Shown one piece after another: positions 1 through 6,149 of a stretch of 7,578 nt of DNA. Every line of letters begins with the position of its first letter. The stretch's first letter is position 1. Under the pieces are notes generated by a model. That model was not told where the DNA came from. It did no database searches and worked only from the letters and a program-made list of their open reading frames with translations. The stretch comes from Elusimicrobiota bacterium (lineage in GTDB: Bacteria > Elusimicrobiota > Elusimicrobia > FEN-1173), in the NCBI GenBank assembly GCA_016207625.1, contig JACQPF010000391.1, forward strand, positions 1 to 7,578. Direction: 5' to 3'. The translations under genes and the position numbers were made by a program.

Positions 1-695
1 ATCTTGAGGGCGTCAAAAACCAAAAGCGTGTCGGTGAGGAGCTCTCCCACGCCGGTGACGTATTTCAGCGCTTCGGCCGCCTGAATGGTGCCGAGCATGC
101 CCGCGATGGCCCCGAGGATGCCGGCCTGGGAGCAGGAGGGCACCGCGCCCCGGGGCGGGGGCGACACGAACACGCAGCGGTAGCAGGCGGATTTCCCGGG
201 CCGCACCGTCATGGTCTGCCCGTCGAAACGAAGGATCCCGCCGTGGGAATAGGGGATGCCCGCCAGCACGCAGGCGTCGTTGATGAGGAACTTGGCCGCG
301 AAGTTGTCCGTGCCGTCGATGACGAAATCGTATCCGTCCAGGATCCGGCGCGCGCTGGCCGCCGAGAGGAACTCATGGTAGGTCCGCACGGTCACGTCGG
401 GGTTCACCTGGCGCATCTTGGCGGAGGCCGACTCCACTTTGGTCCGTCCCAAATCGTTCGTGAAATGGATGATCTGCCGCTGGAGGTTGGAGAGCTCTAC
501 CTTGTCGGCGTCGACGATCCCGATGGTGCCGATGCCCGCGGCGGCCAGATAGAGGGCGGCCGGCGAGCCCAGCCCTCCCGCGCCGATGATGAGCACCTTG
601 GCGGAGAACAGCTTTTGCTGGCCTTCCACGCCGACTTCCTTTAAAAGGATGTGGCGGCTGTACCGCTCCAGCCTGTCGTCCGTAAACTCGATCAT
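1..695 (-). CDS. moeB: MoeB/ThiF/HesA-family E1-like adenylyltransferase, C-terminus cut off by window edge
   Basis: This gene encodes an E1-like enzyme expected to adenylate the C-terminal glycine of a ThiS/MoaD-type sulfur carrier so it can be converted to a thiocarboxylate. The first 231 codons are visible, and the 3' end lies beyond the left edge. Seen: an N-terminal RYSRHILL segment (11-18), the nucleotide-binding loop GAGGLGSPA (38-46), the NLQRQ arginine segment (70-74), IDGTDNF (126-132), the first zinc-ligand pair CYRC (C171, C174), and a cysteine in SCSQAG (C188) at the place of the ThiF persulfide cysteine. The second zinc CxxC pair should lie in the missing part. The start ATG overlaps the metY stop as ATGA and has no convincing Shine-Dalgarno, which suggests translational coupling. 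The family is firm. The partner is inferred from the upstream carrier gene, so an HcyF-like role in homocysteine synthesis is more likely than molybdopterin synthesis. Confidence 0.93.
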   Translation of the reverse strand, partial: MIEFTDDRLERYSRHILLKEVGVEGQQKLFSAKVLIIGAGGLGSPAALYLAAAGIGTIGIVDADKVELSNLQRQIIHFTNDLGRTKVESASAKMRQVNPDVTVRTYHEFLSAASARRILDGYDFVIDGTDNFAAKFLINDACVLAGIPYSHGGILRFDGQTMTVRPGKSACYRCVFVSPPPRGAVPSCSQAGILGAIAGMLGTIQAAEALKYVTGVGELLTDTLLVFDALK

Positions 696-1936
696 CGGGG
701 ACCGCCCAGGGCCCGCAGGCTCGAATCCATGTCCTCGATGAGGTCGTCCACGTCCTCAATGCCCGCCGAGAGCCGCACGAGGGATTCCGGCACACCCATC
801 TTCTCTTTTTCCGCGGCGGAGTATTCGCAGAAGATCGTCGAGGCCGGGTGGAGCACGAGGGTCTTGTTGTCGTGGATGTTCGTCGCGCGGCGGATCAATT
901 TGAGCCCGTCCATGAAAGCGAAGCCTTCCGCCTTGTCGGCCAGTTGAAACGTCAGCACGCCCCCGAACCCCCGCGAGAACTGCTTCTTCGCCGTCGCATG
1001 GCTGGGAGAGCTCTCCAGCCCCGGATAGTTGACCGCGCGGACTTTGGGATGCTTCTCCAGGTGCCGGGCGAGGGCGAGGGCGTTGTCGCAGCTTTTTTGA
1101 ACGCGCAGGTCCAAGGACTCAAGCCCGAGCGTGTGCAGCCAGGCGTTGTGCGGCGACAGGCAGCCGCCCAGGTTCCGGTACACCTCGCGGCGCAGCCGGA
1201 CCAAAAAAGCCATCGGCCCGTACTTTTCCGCCCAGGATTTCAGGTTCGGTCTCTGGGCCCAGGGGAAAAGACCGTTGTCGATGATGAGGCCACCGACGGA
1301 GGTGGCCCCGCCGGAAATGTATTTGGTGCTCGATATGACTTCCACGTCCACGCCGAAATCCTTGGATTTGAAAAGGCAGGGCGTGGTCATGGTGCCGTCC
1401 AGGACCACCGGCACGCCCCGCTCATGGGCGACGCGGGCGACGGCGTCCACGTCCGCCACCTGCATTTGGGGATTGGTGATGATCTCCAAGAACACGGCCC
1501 GGGTGCGCTCGTTGATGGCCGCGGCCAGTTTCTTGGGATCCGTCAAGTCGACGTAAACCACTTTCAGACCCCAAGGTTTCAAGGTGTTCTCGATCAGCGA
1601 ATAGGTGTTGCCGAAAAGATAGCGCGTGGTGACGATTTCCGCGCCGGACTCCGCCAGGGCCAAGAACACGTTGGCGATGGCCGCCATGCCGGAGGACACG
1701 GCCACCACCCCCGCCGCGTCGGCGAGGAACCGGATCCGCTCCTCGTATTCCGACACCGTGGGGTTGGAGATGCGCGAGTAGGAATGGGCGAGCTTGCGCC
1801 CTTCGAAGGACAACTGCATGTCCTTGGCGCAATCGAATTCAAAGGCGACGTTGTCGTAGACCGGCCCCCGGAGGGTGCCGTGGGGGTCCTTGGCCGAGGC
1901 GGGGCCGTGGACGGCCTTGGTGGAAAAACCTTTCAT
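692..1936 (-). CDS. metY: O-acetyl/succinyl-homoserine sulfhydrylase (Cys/Met metabolism PLP enzyme)
   Basis: This 414-residue fold-type I PLP enzyme of the cystathionine gamma-synthase/MetY family is predicted to replace the acyl group of O-acyl-homoserine with sulfur, giving homocysteine in the cytoplasm. Seen: the YSR cofactor-phosphate motif (53-55), SSGMAAI (81-87), D180 in VLDGT contacting the PLP ring, and the Schiff-base lysine K205 in SSTKYISGG. GGCLSPHNAWL (257-267) and KTLVLHPAST (358-367) resemble MetY more than cystathionine synthases or lyases. The usual DNT after the ring aspartate is DGT here. The ATG overlaps the carrier stop by four bases and has an AGGAGG six bases upstream. 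Lying between a sulfur-carrier gene and an E1 gene, it may take sulfur from a protein thiocarboxylate rather than free sulfide. The acyl substrate cannot be decided from the sequence. Confidence 0.9.
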   Translation of the reverse strand: MKGFSTKAVHGPASAKDPHGTLRGPVYDNVAFEFDCAKDMQLSFEGRKLAHSYSRISNPTVSEYEERIRFLADAAGVVAVSSGMAAIANVFLALAESGAEIVTTRYLFGNTYSLIENTLKPWGLKVVYVDLTDPKKLAAAINERTRAVFLEIITNPQMQVADVDAVARVAHERGVPVVLDGTMTTPCLFKSKDFGVDVEVISSTKYISGGATSVGGLIIDNGLFPWAQRPNLKSWAEKYGPMAFLVRLRREVYRNLGGCLSPHNAWLHTLGLESLDLRVQKSCDNALALARHLEKHPKVRAVNYPGLESSPSHATAKKQFSRGFGGVLTFQLADKAEGFAFMDGLKLIRRATNIHDNKTLVLHPASTIFCEYSAAEKEKMGVPESLVRLSAGIEDVDDLIEDMDSSLRALGGPR

Positions 1937-2142
1937 CGGCCGCCTCCTAAAAAATAGAGGAAATCCACTTCGTCTCCGTCGGCGATCGTCGTGGCGGCGT
2001 ATTGGGCCTTTTCGACGAATTTCCCGTTCAACTGCACCGACACCATCTCCGGCGCCTGCACCTTGTTGAGCGCGAGGAGCTCCGAGACCGTGACGGACTC
2101 TTTTTCAATGGTTTGCGCATCGCCGTTGACTTGGATTTTCAT
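1933..2142 (-). CDS. ThiS/MoaD-family sulfur carrier protein, HcyS-like, ending GGGR
   Basis: This is a 69-residue beta-grasp sulfur carrier. It starts MKIQVNG, has the VSVQLNGKFV strand region (34-43) and DGDEVDFLYFLGG (55-67), and ends Gly66-Gly67-Gly68-Arg69. Family members carry sulfur as a thiocarboxylate on a terminal diglycine. Here one or two residues (Arg, or Gly-Arg) follow the diglycine and may have to be trimmed, as with HcyS-Ala in Wolinella. A GTG six bases upstream is in frame, but GAGGTGAG is placed correctly for the ATG at 2142 and not for that GTG. The gene follows cysK by 9 bases and overlaps metY by four. There are no thiamine genes nearby, so a role in homocysteine or cysteine synthesis is inferred rather than a ThiS role. 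Near the end is a T-TTT-TTA heptamer (1948-1954). Confidence 0.9.
   Translation of the reverse strand: MKIQVNGDAQTIEKESVTVSELLALNKVQAPEMVSVQLNGKFVEKAQYAATTIADGDEVDFLYFLGGGR
1943..1948 (-). promoter_or_regulatory. metY ribosome-binding site inside the carrier's glycine codons
   Basis: A perfect AGGAGG lies six bases upstream of the metY ATG. It falls inside the GGA-GGC codons of the sulfur carrier's C-terminal Leu-Gly-Gly-Gly-Arg tail, so the same bases encode the functional tail and recruit ribosomes to the next gene. This supports the ATG at 1936 as the metY start and links translation of the two genes. Confidence 0.85.
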
Positions 2143-2151
2143 ACTCACCTC

Positions 2152-3081
2152 TCAGGCCGGATGGAATGCGGACAGGCTGATGTACCGCTCTCCCGTGTCG
2201 GGGAAAATCAGGATGATGCGGGCGCCGTGAAGGTCCGGGTGGCGCTCCAAAAACTTGGCGGCCGCGCAGGCCACCGCCCCGGACGAAAGGCCGGCCAAAA
2301 TGCCCTCTTTCTGCGCGAGGTCCCGGGTCCACCGGAAGGCCTCATCGTTGGCGACTTTGATGATCTCGTCGATGAGCCCCGCGTCGAGGATTTTGGGGAC
2401 GAAGCCCGCCCCGATCCCCTGGATCATGTGGGCGCCCGGGCGCTCTCCGCTCAAGACCGCCGACGCGGACGGCTCCACCGCCACGATCTTGACGTTGGGG
2501 TTCGCGGCCTTCAGTTTCCGGGCGACGCCGGTGAGCGTGCCTCCGGTGCCTACGCCCAGGATCAACACATCCACCTGGCCGTCTGTGTCAGCCAGGATCT
2601 CCTCGGCGGTGGTCTCCTCATGGATTTGGGTGTTGGCGGGGTTCTCGAACTGCCGGACGAGGAAAGACCCTTCGTTCTCCTTGTGGATCTGCAAGGTCCT
2701 GTCGATGGCTCCCTTCATTCCCAGATGGGCCGGGGTGAGTTCTACCGTGGCGCCGAAAATCTTCAGCATGTTCTGCCGCTCCACGCTCATGGACTCGGGC
2801 ATCACGATCATCAACCGGTAGCCCCGGACCGCGGAGATGAAGGCCAGGGCGATGCCCGTGTTCCCGCTGGTGGCCTCAATCATGAGGGACCCCGGTTTGA
2901 GAAGGCCTTTTTTTTCGGCGTCCGCCACCATGCCCAGGGCGGTCCTATCCTTAATGGATGCGCAGGGATTGAACTGCTCAAGCTTGGCGGCCACCAGGTT
3001 GGAGTTCGCCCGGATGATTTTGTTCAGCTTGACCAGAGGCGTGCGGCCGATGAGGCACGTGATATCATTGGCAATGCGCAT
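2152..3081 (-). CDS. cysK: Cysteine synthase (O-acetylserine sulfhydrylase family)
   Basis: This 309-residue fold-type II PLP enzyme makes cysteine from an activated serine and a sulfur donor in the cytoplasm. Seen: IGRTPLVKLN (11-20), the PLP lysine K44 in NPCASIKDR, the substrate loop TSGNTG (71-76), the phosphate-binding GVGTGGT (176-182), PGAHMIQGIGAGF (215-227) typical of CysK, SSGA (266-269), and FPDTGERY (293-300) near the C-terminus. Length is normal. AGGAG lies ten bases before the ATG, which follows the regulator stop by 17 bases. Adjacency to an Rrf2 gene recalls CymR, which in Bacillus works in complex with CysK. Adjacency to a sulfur-carrier gene recalls mycobacterial CysM, which uses the CysO thiocarboxylate and O-phosphoserine. 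The sequence looks more like CysK, but the true donor is open. Confidence 0.93.
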   Translation of the reverse strand: MRIANDITCLIGRTPLVKLNKIIRANSNLVAAKLEQFNPCASIKDRTALGMVADAEKKGLLKPGSLMIEATSGNTGIALAFISAVRGYRLMIVMPESMSVERQNMLKIFGATVELTPAHLGMKGAIDRTLQIHKENEGSFLVRQFENPANTQIHEETTAEEILADTDGQVDVLILGVGTGGTLTGVARKLKAANPNVKIVAVEPSASAVLSGERPGAHMIQGIGAGFVPKILDAGLIDEIIKVANDEAFRWTRDLAQKEGILAGLSSGAVACAAAKFLERHPDLHGARIILIFPDTGERYISLSAFHPA

Positions 3082-3098
3082 AAACGGACCACTCCTGT

Positions 3099-3512
3099 TT
3101 AGATGTGATACATGACCTCTTTTGCAAACTCTTCCTGCCGGAGGAGCAGTTCCGCCAGGGTGATTTGAAACTCGTCTTTGATTTCCTGCTCGCTTTTTTC
3201 ACATATTTTTTTAACAGCCGCAAGGTCCGGAGACGTGTCGGTAATCTCCAATTTCCCTTCCAACGCTTCCATGACTTCCAAAAAGCTGATATTCGCGGGG
3301 TCCTTGGCCAGGTCATACCCCCCTTTTTTCCCGCGGCTGGCCCGCACGAGTCCGGCTTTGACAAGACGGCTCAGGAGCTGTTCCAGATACTTCGGGGAAA
3401 TTTCGTGGCGGGAAGAAATATCCTTGATTTGAATTAATCCCCGTCCGAAGTTTTTAGCCAACTCCAGAACAGCAACAACCCCATATTGTGATTTCGTCGT
3501 CAATGAGAACAT
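3099..3512 (-). CDS. Rrf2-family transcriptional regulator, CymR-like
   Basis: This is a small winged-helix regulator of 137 residues when started at the ATG that gives MFSLTTKSQYG, the usual Rrf2 N-terminus. The helix-turn-helix runs through IKDISSRHEISPKYLEQLLSRL, followed by the wing RASRGKKGGYDLA and a C-terminal dimerisation helix. Only one cysteine is present (in KKICEK), so the three Fe-S cysteines of IscR are missing. This fits a CymR-like sensor of cysteine status better than an Fe-S sensor. An in-frame GTG at 3533 would add seven residues and has AAGG seven bases upstream, but that AAGG would sit outside the transcript from the predicted promoter. The ATG itself has no clear Shine-Dalgarno. 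The gene is visibly less GC-rich than its neighbours. It probably controls itself and the four sulfur genes downstream. Confidence 0.9.
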   Translation of the reverse strand: MFSLTTKSQYGVVAVLELAKNFGRGLIQIKDISSRHEISPKYLEQLLSRLVKAGLVRASRGKKGGYDLAKDPANISFLEVMEALEGKLEITDTSPDLAAVKKICEKSEQEIKDEFQITLAELLLRQEEFAKEVMYHI

Positions 3513-3515
3513 ATC

Positions 3516-3538
3516 AATAGTAAGACTATTCACTTACT
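3516..3538 (-). promoter_or_regulatory. Candidate operator: overlapping inverted repeats at the transcription start
   Basis: Two overlapping inverted repeats lie just downstream of the predicted -10 box. AATAGT-CTT-ACTATT (3516-3530) is perfect with six-base arms and a three-base gap. AGTAAG and CTTACT (3533-3538 and 3519-3524) form another perfect pair with an eight-base gap. The position, roughly +1 to +23 of the predicted transcript and ahead of an Rrf2 gene, suits autorepression. I did not match it to a published CymR or IscR box, so the binding protein is inferred from position only. Confidence 0.5.
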
Positions 3539-3544
3539 TGCCTT

Positions 3545-3572
3545 ATTATACCATGAAATCGTAATCAGTCAA
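3545..3572 (-). promoter_or_regulatory. Sigma70-type promoter for the sulfur operon
   Basis: Reading the minus strand, TTGACT (3567-3572, one mismatch to the -35 consensus) is followed by a 16-base spacer and a perfect TATAAT (3545-3550). The TG two bases upstream of TATAAT makes it an extended -10. Transcription would begin near 3538, about 26 bases before the ATG of the Rrf2 gene. The segment is AT-rich against GC-rich surroundings. I see no hairpin with a T-run after the oxidase subunit IV stop, so read-through from the cox genes may add to this promoter. Confidence 0.75.
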
Positions 3573-3587
3573 TATCTATTTTAAATG

Positions 3588-3887
3588 TTAAAAAGTCGGG
3601 ATTGTGATCCAGGCGCGGGTGAGGAAATCGCTCATGGTCAGGGCAAGAAGGATAACCAGCCAATAGACCCCGGCCCCGGCAACGACCCAGACCAGGCGGG
3701 AACTCGTGCGGACGTGCATGAAATAGAGGGCGACCAAAATGGCCTTAAAGAAGGCGATGGTCATGGCCGCGACGACATTTAACAGACCCAAATCCAGGTA
3801 GGCGACCCCCACTGTGACGAGGACCAAAATCATCAAGGCGGCGTAAACGGCGACATATGTCTTTTTCGTGATGGCGGCGGAGCTCAT
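3588..3887 (-). CDS. ctaF: Cytochrome c oxidase subunit IV (prokaryotic CtaF/COX4-like)
   Basis: This 99-residue integral membrane protein has three predicted helices (about 11-31, 36-57, 64-86). The central [15 protein letters not shown] segment is characteristic of the small fourth subunit of caa3/bo3-type oxidases. It stabilises the complex and has no redox centre. The ATG giving [11 protein letters not shown] is chosen because it overlaps the subunit III stop as ATGA. A longer reading frame running back into subunit III would add fifteen residues with no homologous look. No strong Shine-Dalgarno precedes it, so translation probably depends on coupling. It is the last gene of the oxidase cluster in this window. 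Confidence 0.88.
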   Translation of the reverse strand: MSSAAITKKTYVAVYAALMILVLVTVGVAYLDLGLLNVVAAMTIAFFKAILVALYFMHVRTSSRLVWVVAGAGVYWLVILLALTMSDFLTRAWITIPTF

Positions 3888-4519
3888 GCGCGCAGCCCAA
3901 TCAAATAAAATAATGGGAAGAGGAAAATCCAAACAACGTCCACGAAATGCCAGTACAGGCCCGTGCCTTCAACGAGGGCGTTTCGCGATGGATCCAACTT
4001 CTTGCGCCAAACCAAGAACGCCAGGACCGCCAAAACCCCGATGCCGGCGATCATATGCAGGGCGTGCAGGCCGGTCATGACGAAATAAAAGGAGAAAAAA
4101 AGCTGAACTTCCCGGGTGCTCAACCCTGAATAAGAGAAATGGGCGCCGGGGATCAATTTCTCCACGAACTTGTGGTGGTACTCCGTGGACTTTATCCCCA
4201 AGAAGACCAGCCCCAGGGCGATGGTCAGAAATAAATAGATGAGGAGGGGCCGCCGTTTCCCTTCCTGCGCGCTGGCCACGGCGAAGGCCATGGTGAGGCT
4301 GCTGGTGAGGAGCACGGCGGTGTTGACCGTGCCCAAAAGCACATTCAAATGGCGGCTGGCTTCCGAAAAAATATCGGGATATCCAGACCGATAGACCGCA
4401 TACCCCGTGAACAACCCGCCGAAGAAAAGCACCTCGGTGAGCAGGAAAACCCAAACCCCCAGGAGGGAGGTTTCCCTCTGCCAGGACATATCTTCTTGAT
4501 GCGCGGACGTTTCCGTCAA
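3884..4519 (-). CDS. coxC: Cytochrome c oxidase subunit III
   Basis: This is the bacterial five-helix form of COX III, lacking the first two helices of the long form, at 211 residues from the chosen start. Seen: [20 protein letters not shown] with the conserved helix glutamate (E29), GIKSTEYHH (108-116), [14 protein letters not shown] (147-160), and the closing signature [19 protein letters not shown] (188-206). Helices fall at about 20-40, 60-80, 92-110, 142-170 and 188-207. It supports subunit I in the membrane and helps sustain proton uptake. I chose a TTG start at 4519 because a perfect AAAGGAG sits six bases upstream. An ATG at 4549 would give 221 residues and overlap the subunit I stop by 14 bases, but it has only a weak ribosome-binding site. 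The stop overlaps the subunit IV start. Confidence 0.9.
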   Translation of the reverse strand: MTETSAHQEDMSWQRETSLLGVWVFLLTEVLFFGGLFTGYAVYRSGYPDIFSEASRHLNVLLGTVNTAVLLTSSLTMAFAVASAQEGKRRPLLIYLFLTIALGLVFLGIKSTEYHHKFVEKLIPGAHFSYSGLSTREVQLFFSFYFVMTGLHALHMIAGIGVLAVLAFLVWRKKLDPSRNALVEGTGLYWHFVDVVWIFLFPLFYLIGLRA

Positions 4520-4525
4520 GGCGTT

Positions 4526-4532
4526 CTCCTTT
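4526..4532 (-). promoter_or_regulatory. Shine-Dalgarno favouring a TTG start for coxC
   Basis: AAAGGAG lies six bases upstream of TTG 4519-4517 and downstream of the alternative ATG at 4549, inside that longer reading. It is one of the strongest ribosome-binding sites in the window and lies just after the coxA stop, which favours the shorter product. The ATG cannot be excluded. Confidence 0.6.
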
Positions 4533-4535
4533 GGA

Positions 4536-6149
4536 TCATCCCTGTTCATTCGTCCCGGAATAGTTGTAGGCCTCTTCCGTCACCGTGGGGATCTCCGCAA
4601 AATTGTGCACGGGCGGCGGGGAGGAGGTTTTCTCCCATTCCAGGCCCTTGGCGCCCCAGGGGTTCGGGCCGGCGGGCTTGCCCCGGAAGAGAGACCACAG
4701 CAAATAGATGATGGGGATGACGTAGCCCGCTCCAAGGATGGAAGCGCCGGCGGTGGACAACACGTTGTAGACCTGGAACTCCGGCGAATAGGCGTGGTAG
4801 CGGCGCGGCATGCCGAGGTACCCCAGGATGAACTGAGGAAAGAAGGTGAGGTTGAACCCGATGAAAATGATGAGCGCCGAAAACTTGGACCAGCCCTCCG
4901 TATACATGCGGCCCGTCATTTTGGGCCACCAAAAATGCAAAGCGCCCAGGTACCCCATGATGGCGCCCCCCACCATGATGTAATGGAAGTGGGCGATGAC
5001 GAAATAGGTGTCGTGCACGTGTACGTCCAACCCGAGGGTGGCCAAAAAAAGCCCCGTGAGGCCCCCGATGGTGAAAAGCCCGATGAAGCCGAAGGCGTAC
5101 AGCATGGGCGTGTCGAACGCGATGGACCCTTTGTACAGCGTGGCCGTCCAGTTGAAAACCTTCACCGCGGAGGGCACCGCGACGAAGAAACTGAGGAACG
5201 AAAAGATCAGCCCGGCGTAGACCGACTGGCTGCTCACGAACATGTGGTGGCCCCACACGAGGAACCCGTAGACGGCGATGGCGAGGCTCGCGATGGCGAC
5301 GAACTTGTAGCCGAAGATCCGCTTGCGGGAGAAACAAGCGACGATCTCGCTCACCACGCCCATGGACGGAAGGATCATGATGTAGACCGCCGGATGCGAG
5401 TAAAACCAGAACAGGTGCTGGAAGAGGAGCGGGTCTCCGCCGATGGCGGGATTGAAGATGCCGATCCCGAAAAGGCGTTCCACCCCCACCAAAAGGATGG
5501 CCACCGCCAGCACCGGCGTGCCCAGGACGATGATGAGGCTCGTGGCGTAGTGCGCCCAAATGAACAGCGGCAGGCGGAACCAGGTGAGGCCCGGCGCGCG
5601 CATCTTGTGGATCGTCACGATGAAGTTGAGCCCGGTGAAAATGGAGGAGAACCCAGCGATGAAAATCCCGATGGCCATGAGGCTCACGTAGGTGTTCGAG
5701 TAGGTGCTGCTGTAGGGCGTGTAGAAGGTCCAGCCCGTGTCGACGCCGCCCGTGAGCAACGCCCAAAGGGCGAAGAGCCCGCCCAGAACGAACACGTACC
5801 AGCTCGCCAAATTGAGTTTGGGGAAAGCCAGGTCCTTGGCGCCGATCATGAGGGGCACGAGGAAGTTCCCGAACGCCGCGGGCACCGACGGGATCAGGAA
5901 CAGGAAAACCATGACGATGCCGTGGAGCGTGAAGAGCTTGTTGTAGCTGTCCGCGGAGACCAGGTCGCCCGGCGGCGTCAGGAGCTCCAGGCGGAACAGC
6001 ACGGCGGCGAGGCCCCCCACCAGGAAAAAGAACGTGATGGACAAGAGATAGAGAACGCCGATCCGCTTGTGGTCCGTGGTGGTGAGCCAGGACTTCAGTG
6101 AGAAGCCGGCGGTTAAATAATTGTCTTTCGGCTCAACGGCGGCGGTCAT
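4536..6149 (-). CDS. coxA: Cytochrome c oxidase subunit I, A2-type (caa3)
   Basis: This 537-residue catalytic subunit reduces oxygen to water and pumps protons. Low-spin heme a ligands are H76 (TLHGIVM) and H389; the heme a3 ligand is H387 ([11 protein letters not shown]). CuB ligands are H252, H301 and H302, and Y256 sits four residues after H252 as needed for the His-Tyr crosslink. K330 (AVKVFNW) marks the K-channel, D106 (AKDLAFP) the D-channel entry, and R449-R450 the heme propionate site. Helix VI reads YSHPAV (250-255), with no glutamate at the A1 position, which is the A2-type signature known from Rhodothermus and Thermus caa3. The ATG overlaps the coxB stop as ATGA, with AAGGGAG upstream. 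The open frame continues upstream through coxB without any support as protein. A soluble C-terminal tail of about 45 residues follows the last helix. Confidence 0.97.
   Translation of the reverse strand: MTAAVEPKDNYLTAGFSLKSWLTTTDHKRIGVLYLLSITFFFLVGGLAAVLFRLELLTPPGDLVSADSYNKLFTLHGIVMVFLFLIPSVPAAFGNFLVPLMIGAKDLAFPKLNLASWYVFVLGGLFALWALLTGGVDTGWTFYTPYSSTYSNTYVSLMAIGIFIAGFSSIFTGLNFIVTIHKMRAPGLTWFRLPLFIWAHYATSLIIVLGTPVLAVAILLVGVERLFGIGIFNPAIGGDPLLFQHLFWFYSHPAVYIMILPSMGVVSEIVACFSRKRIFGYKFVAIASLAIAVYGFLVWGHHMFVSSQSVYAGLIFSFLSFFVAVPSAVKVFNWTATLYKGSIAFDTPMLYAFGFIGLFTIGGLTGLFLATLGLDVHVHDTYFVIAHFHYIMVGGAIMGYLGALHFWWPKMTGRMYTEGWSKFSALIIFIGFNLTFFPQFILGYLGMPRRYHAYSPEFQVYNVLSTAGASILGAGYVIPIIYLLWSLFRGKPAGPNPWGAKGLEWEKTSSPPPVHNFAEIPTVTEEAYNYSGTNEQG

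Noticed and set aside
848..1957. A 369-codon open frame on the plus strand opposite metY
   Set aside because: Composition is Gly/Arg/His/Val-rich without motifs. The minus strand encodes a complete PLP enzyme, so this is a shadow.
1933..2142. Thiamine-pathway ThiS and molybdopterin MoaD identity for the small carrier
   Set aside because: No thiG, thiH, moaE or other pathway genes are present. The neighbours are cysteine and homocysteine enzymes, and the tail extends past Gly-Gly.
2002..3102. A 366-codon open frame on the plus strand opposite cysK
   Set aside because: It has no family features and mirrors a full-length cysteine synthase frame.
3541..3590. Terminator after the oxidase cluster
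   Set aside because: The segment is AT-rich but I found no stable stem followed by a T-run; its features are explained by a promoter.
3888..3932. Fifteen-residue longer subunit IV
   Set aside because: It would overlap the conserved end of subunit III. The ATG at 3887 overlaps the subunit III stop as ATGA and gives the usual length.
4605..6101. A 498-codon open frame on the plus strand opposite coxA
   Set aside because: The predicted protein is very rich in charged residues and His/Gln/Arg with no recognisable domain, and it lies wholly opposite a gene with all catalytic residues intact. It is an antisense shadow of GC-rich coding DNA.
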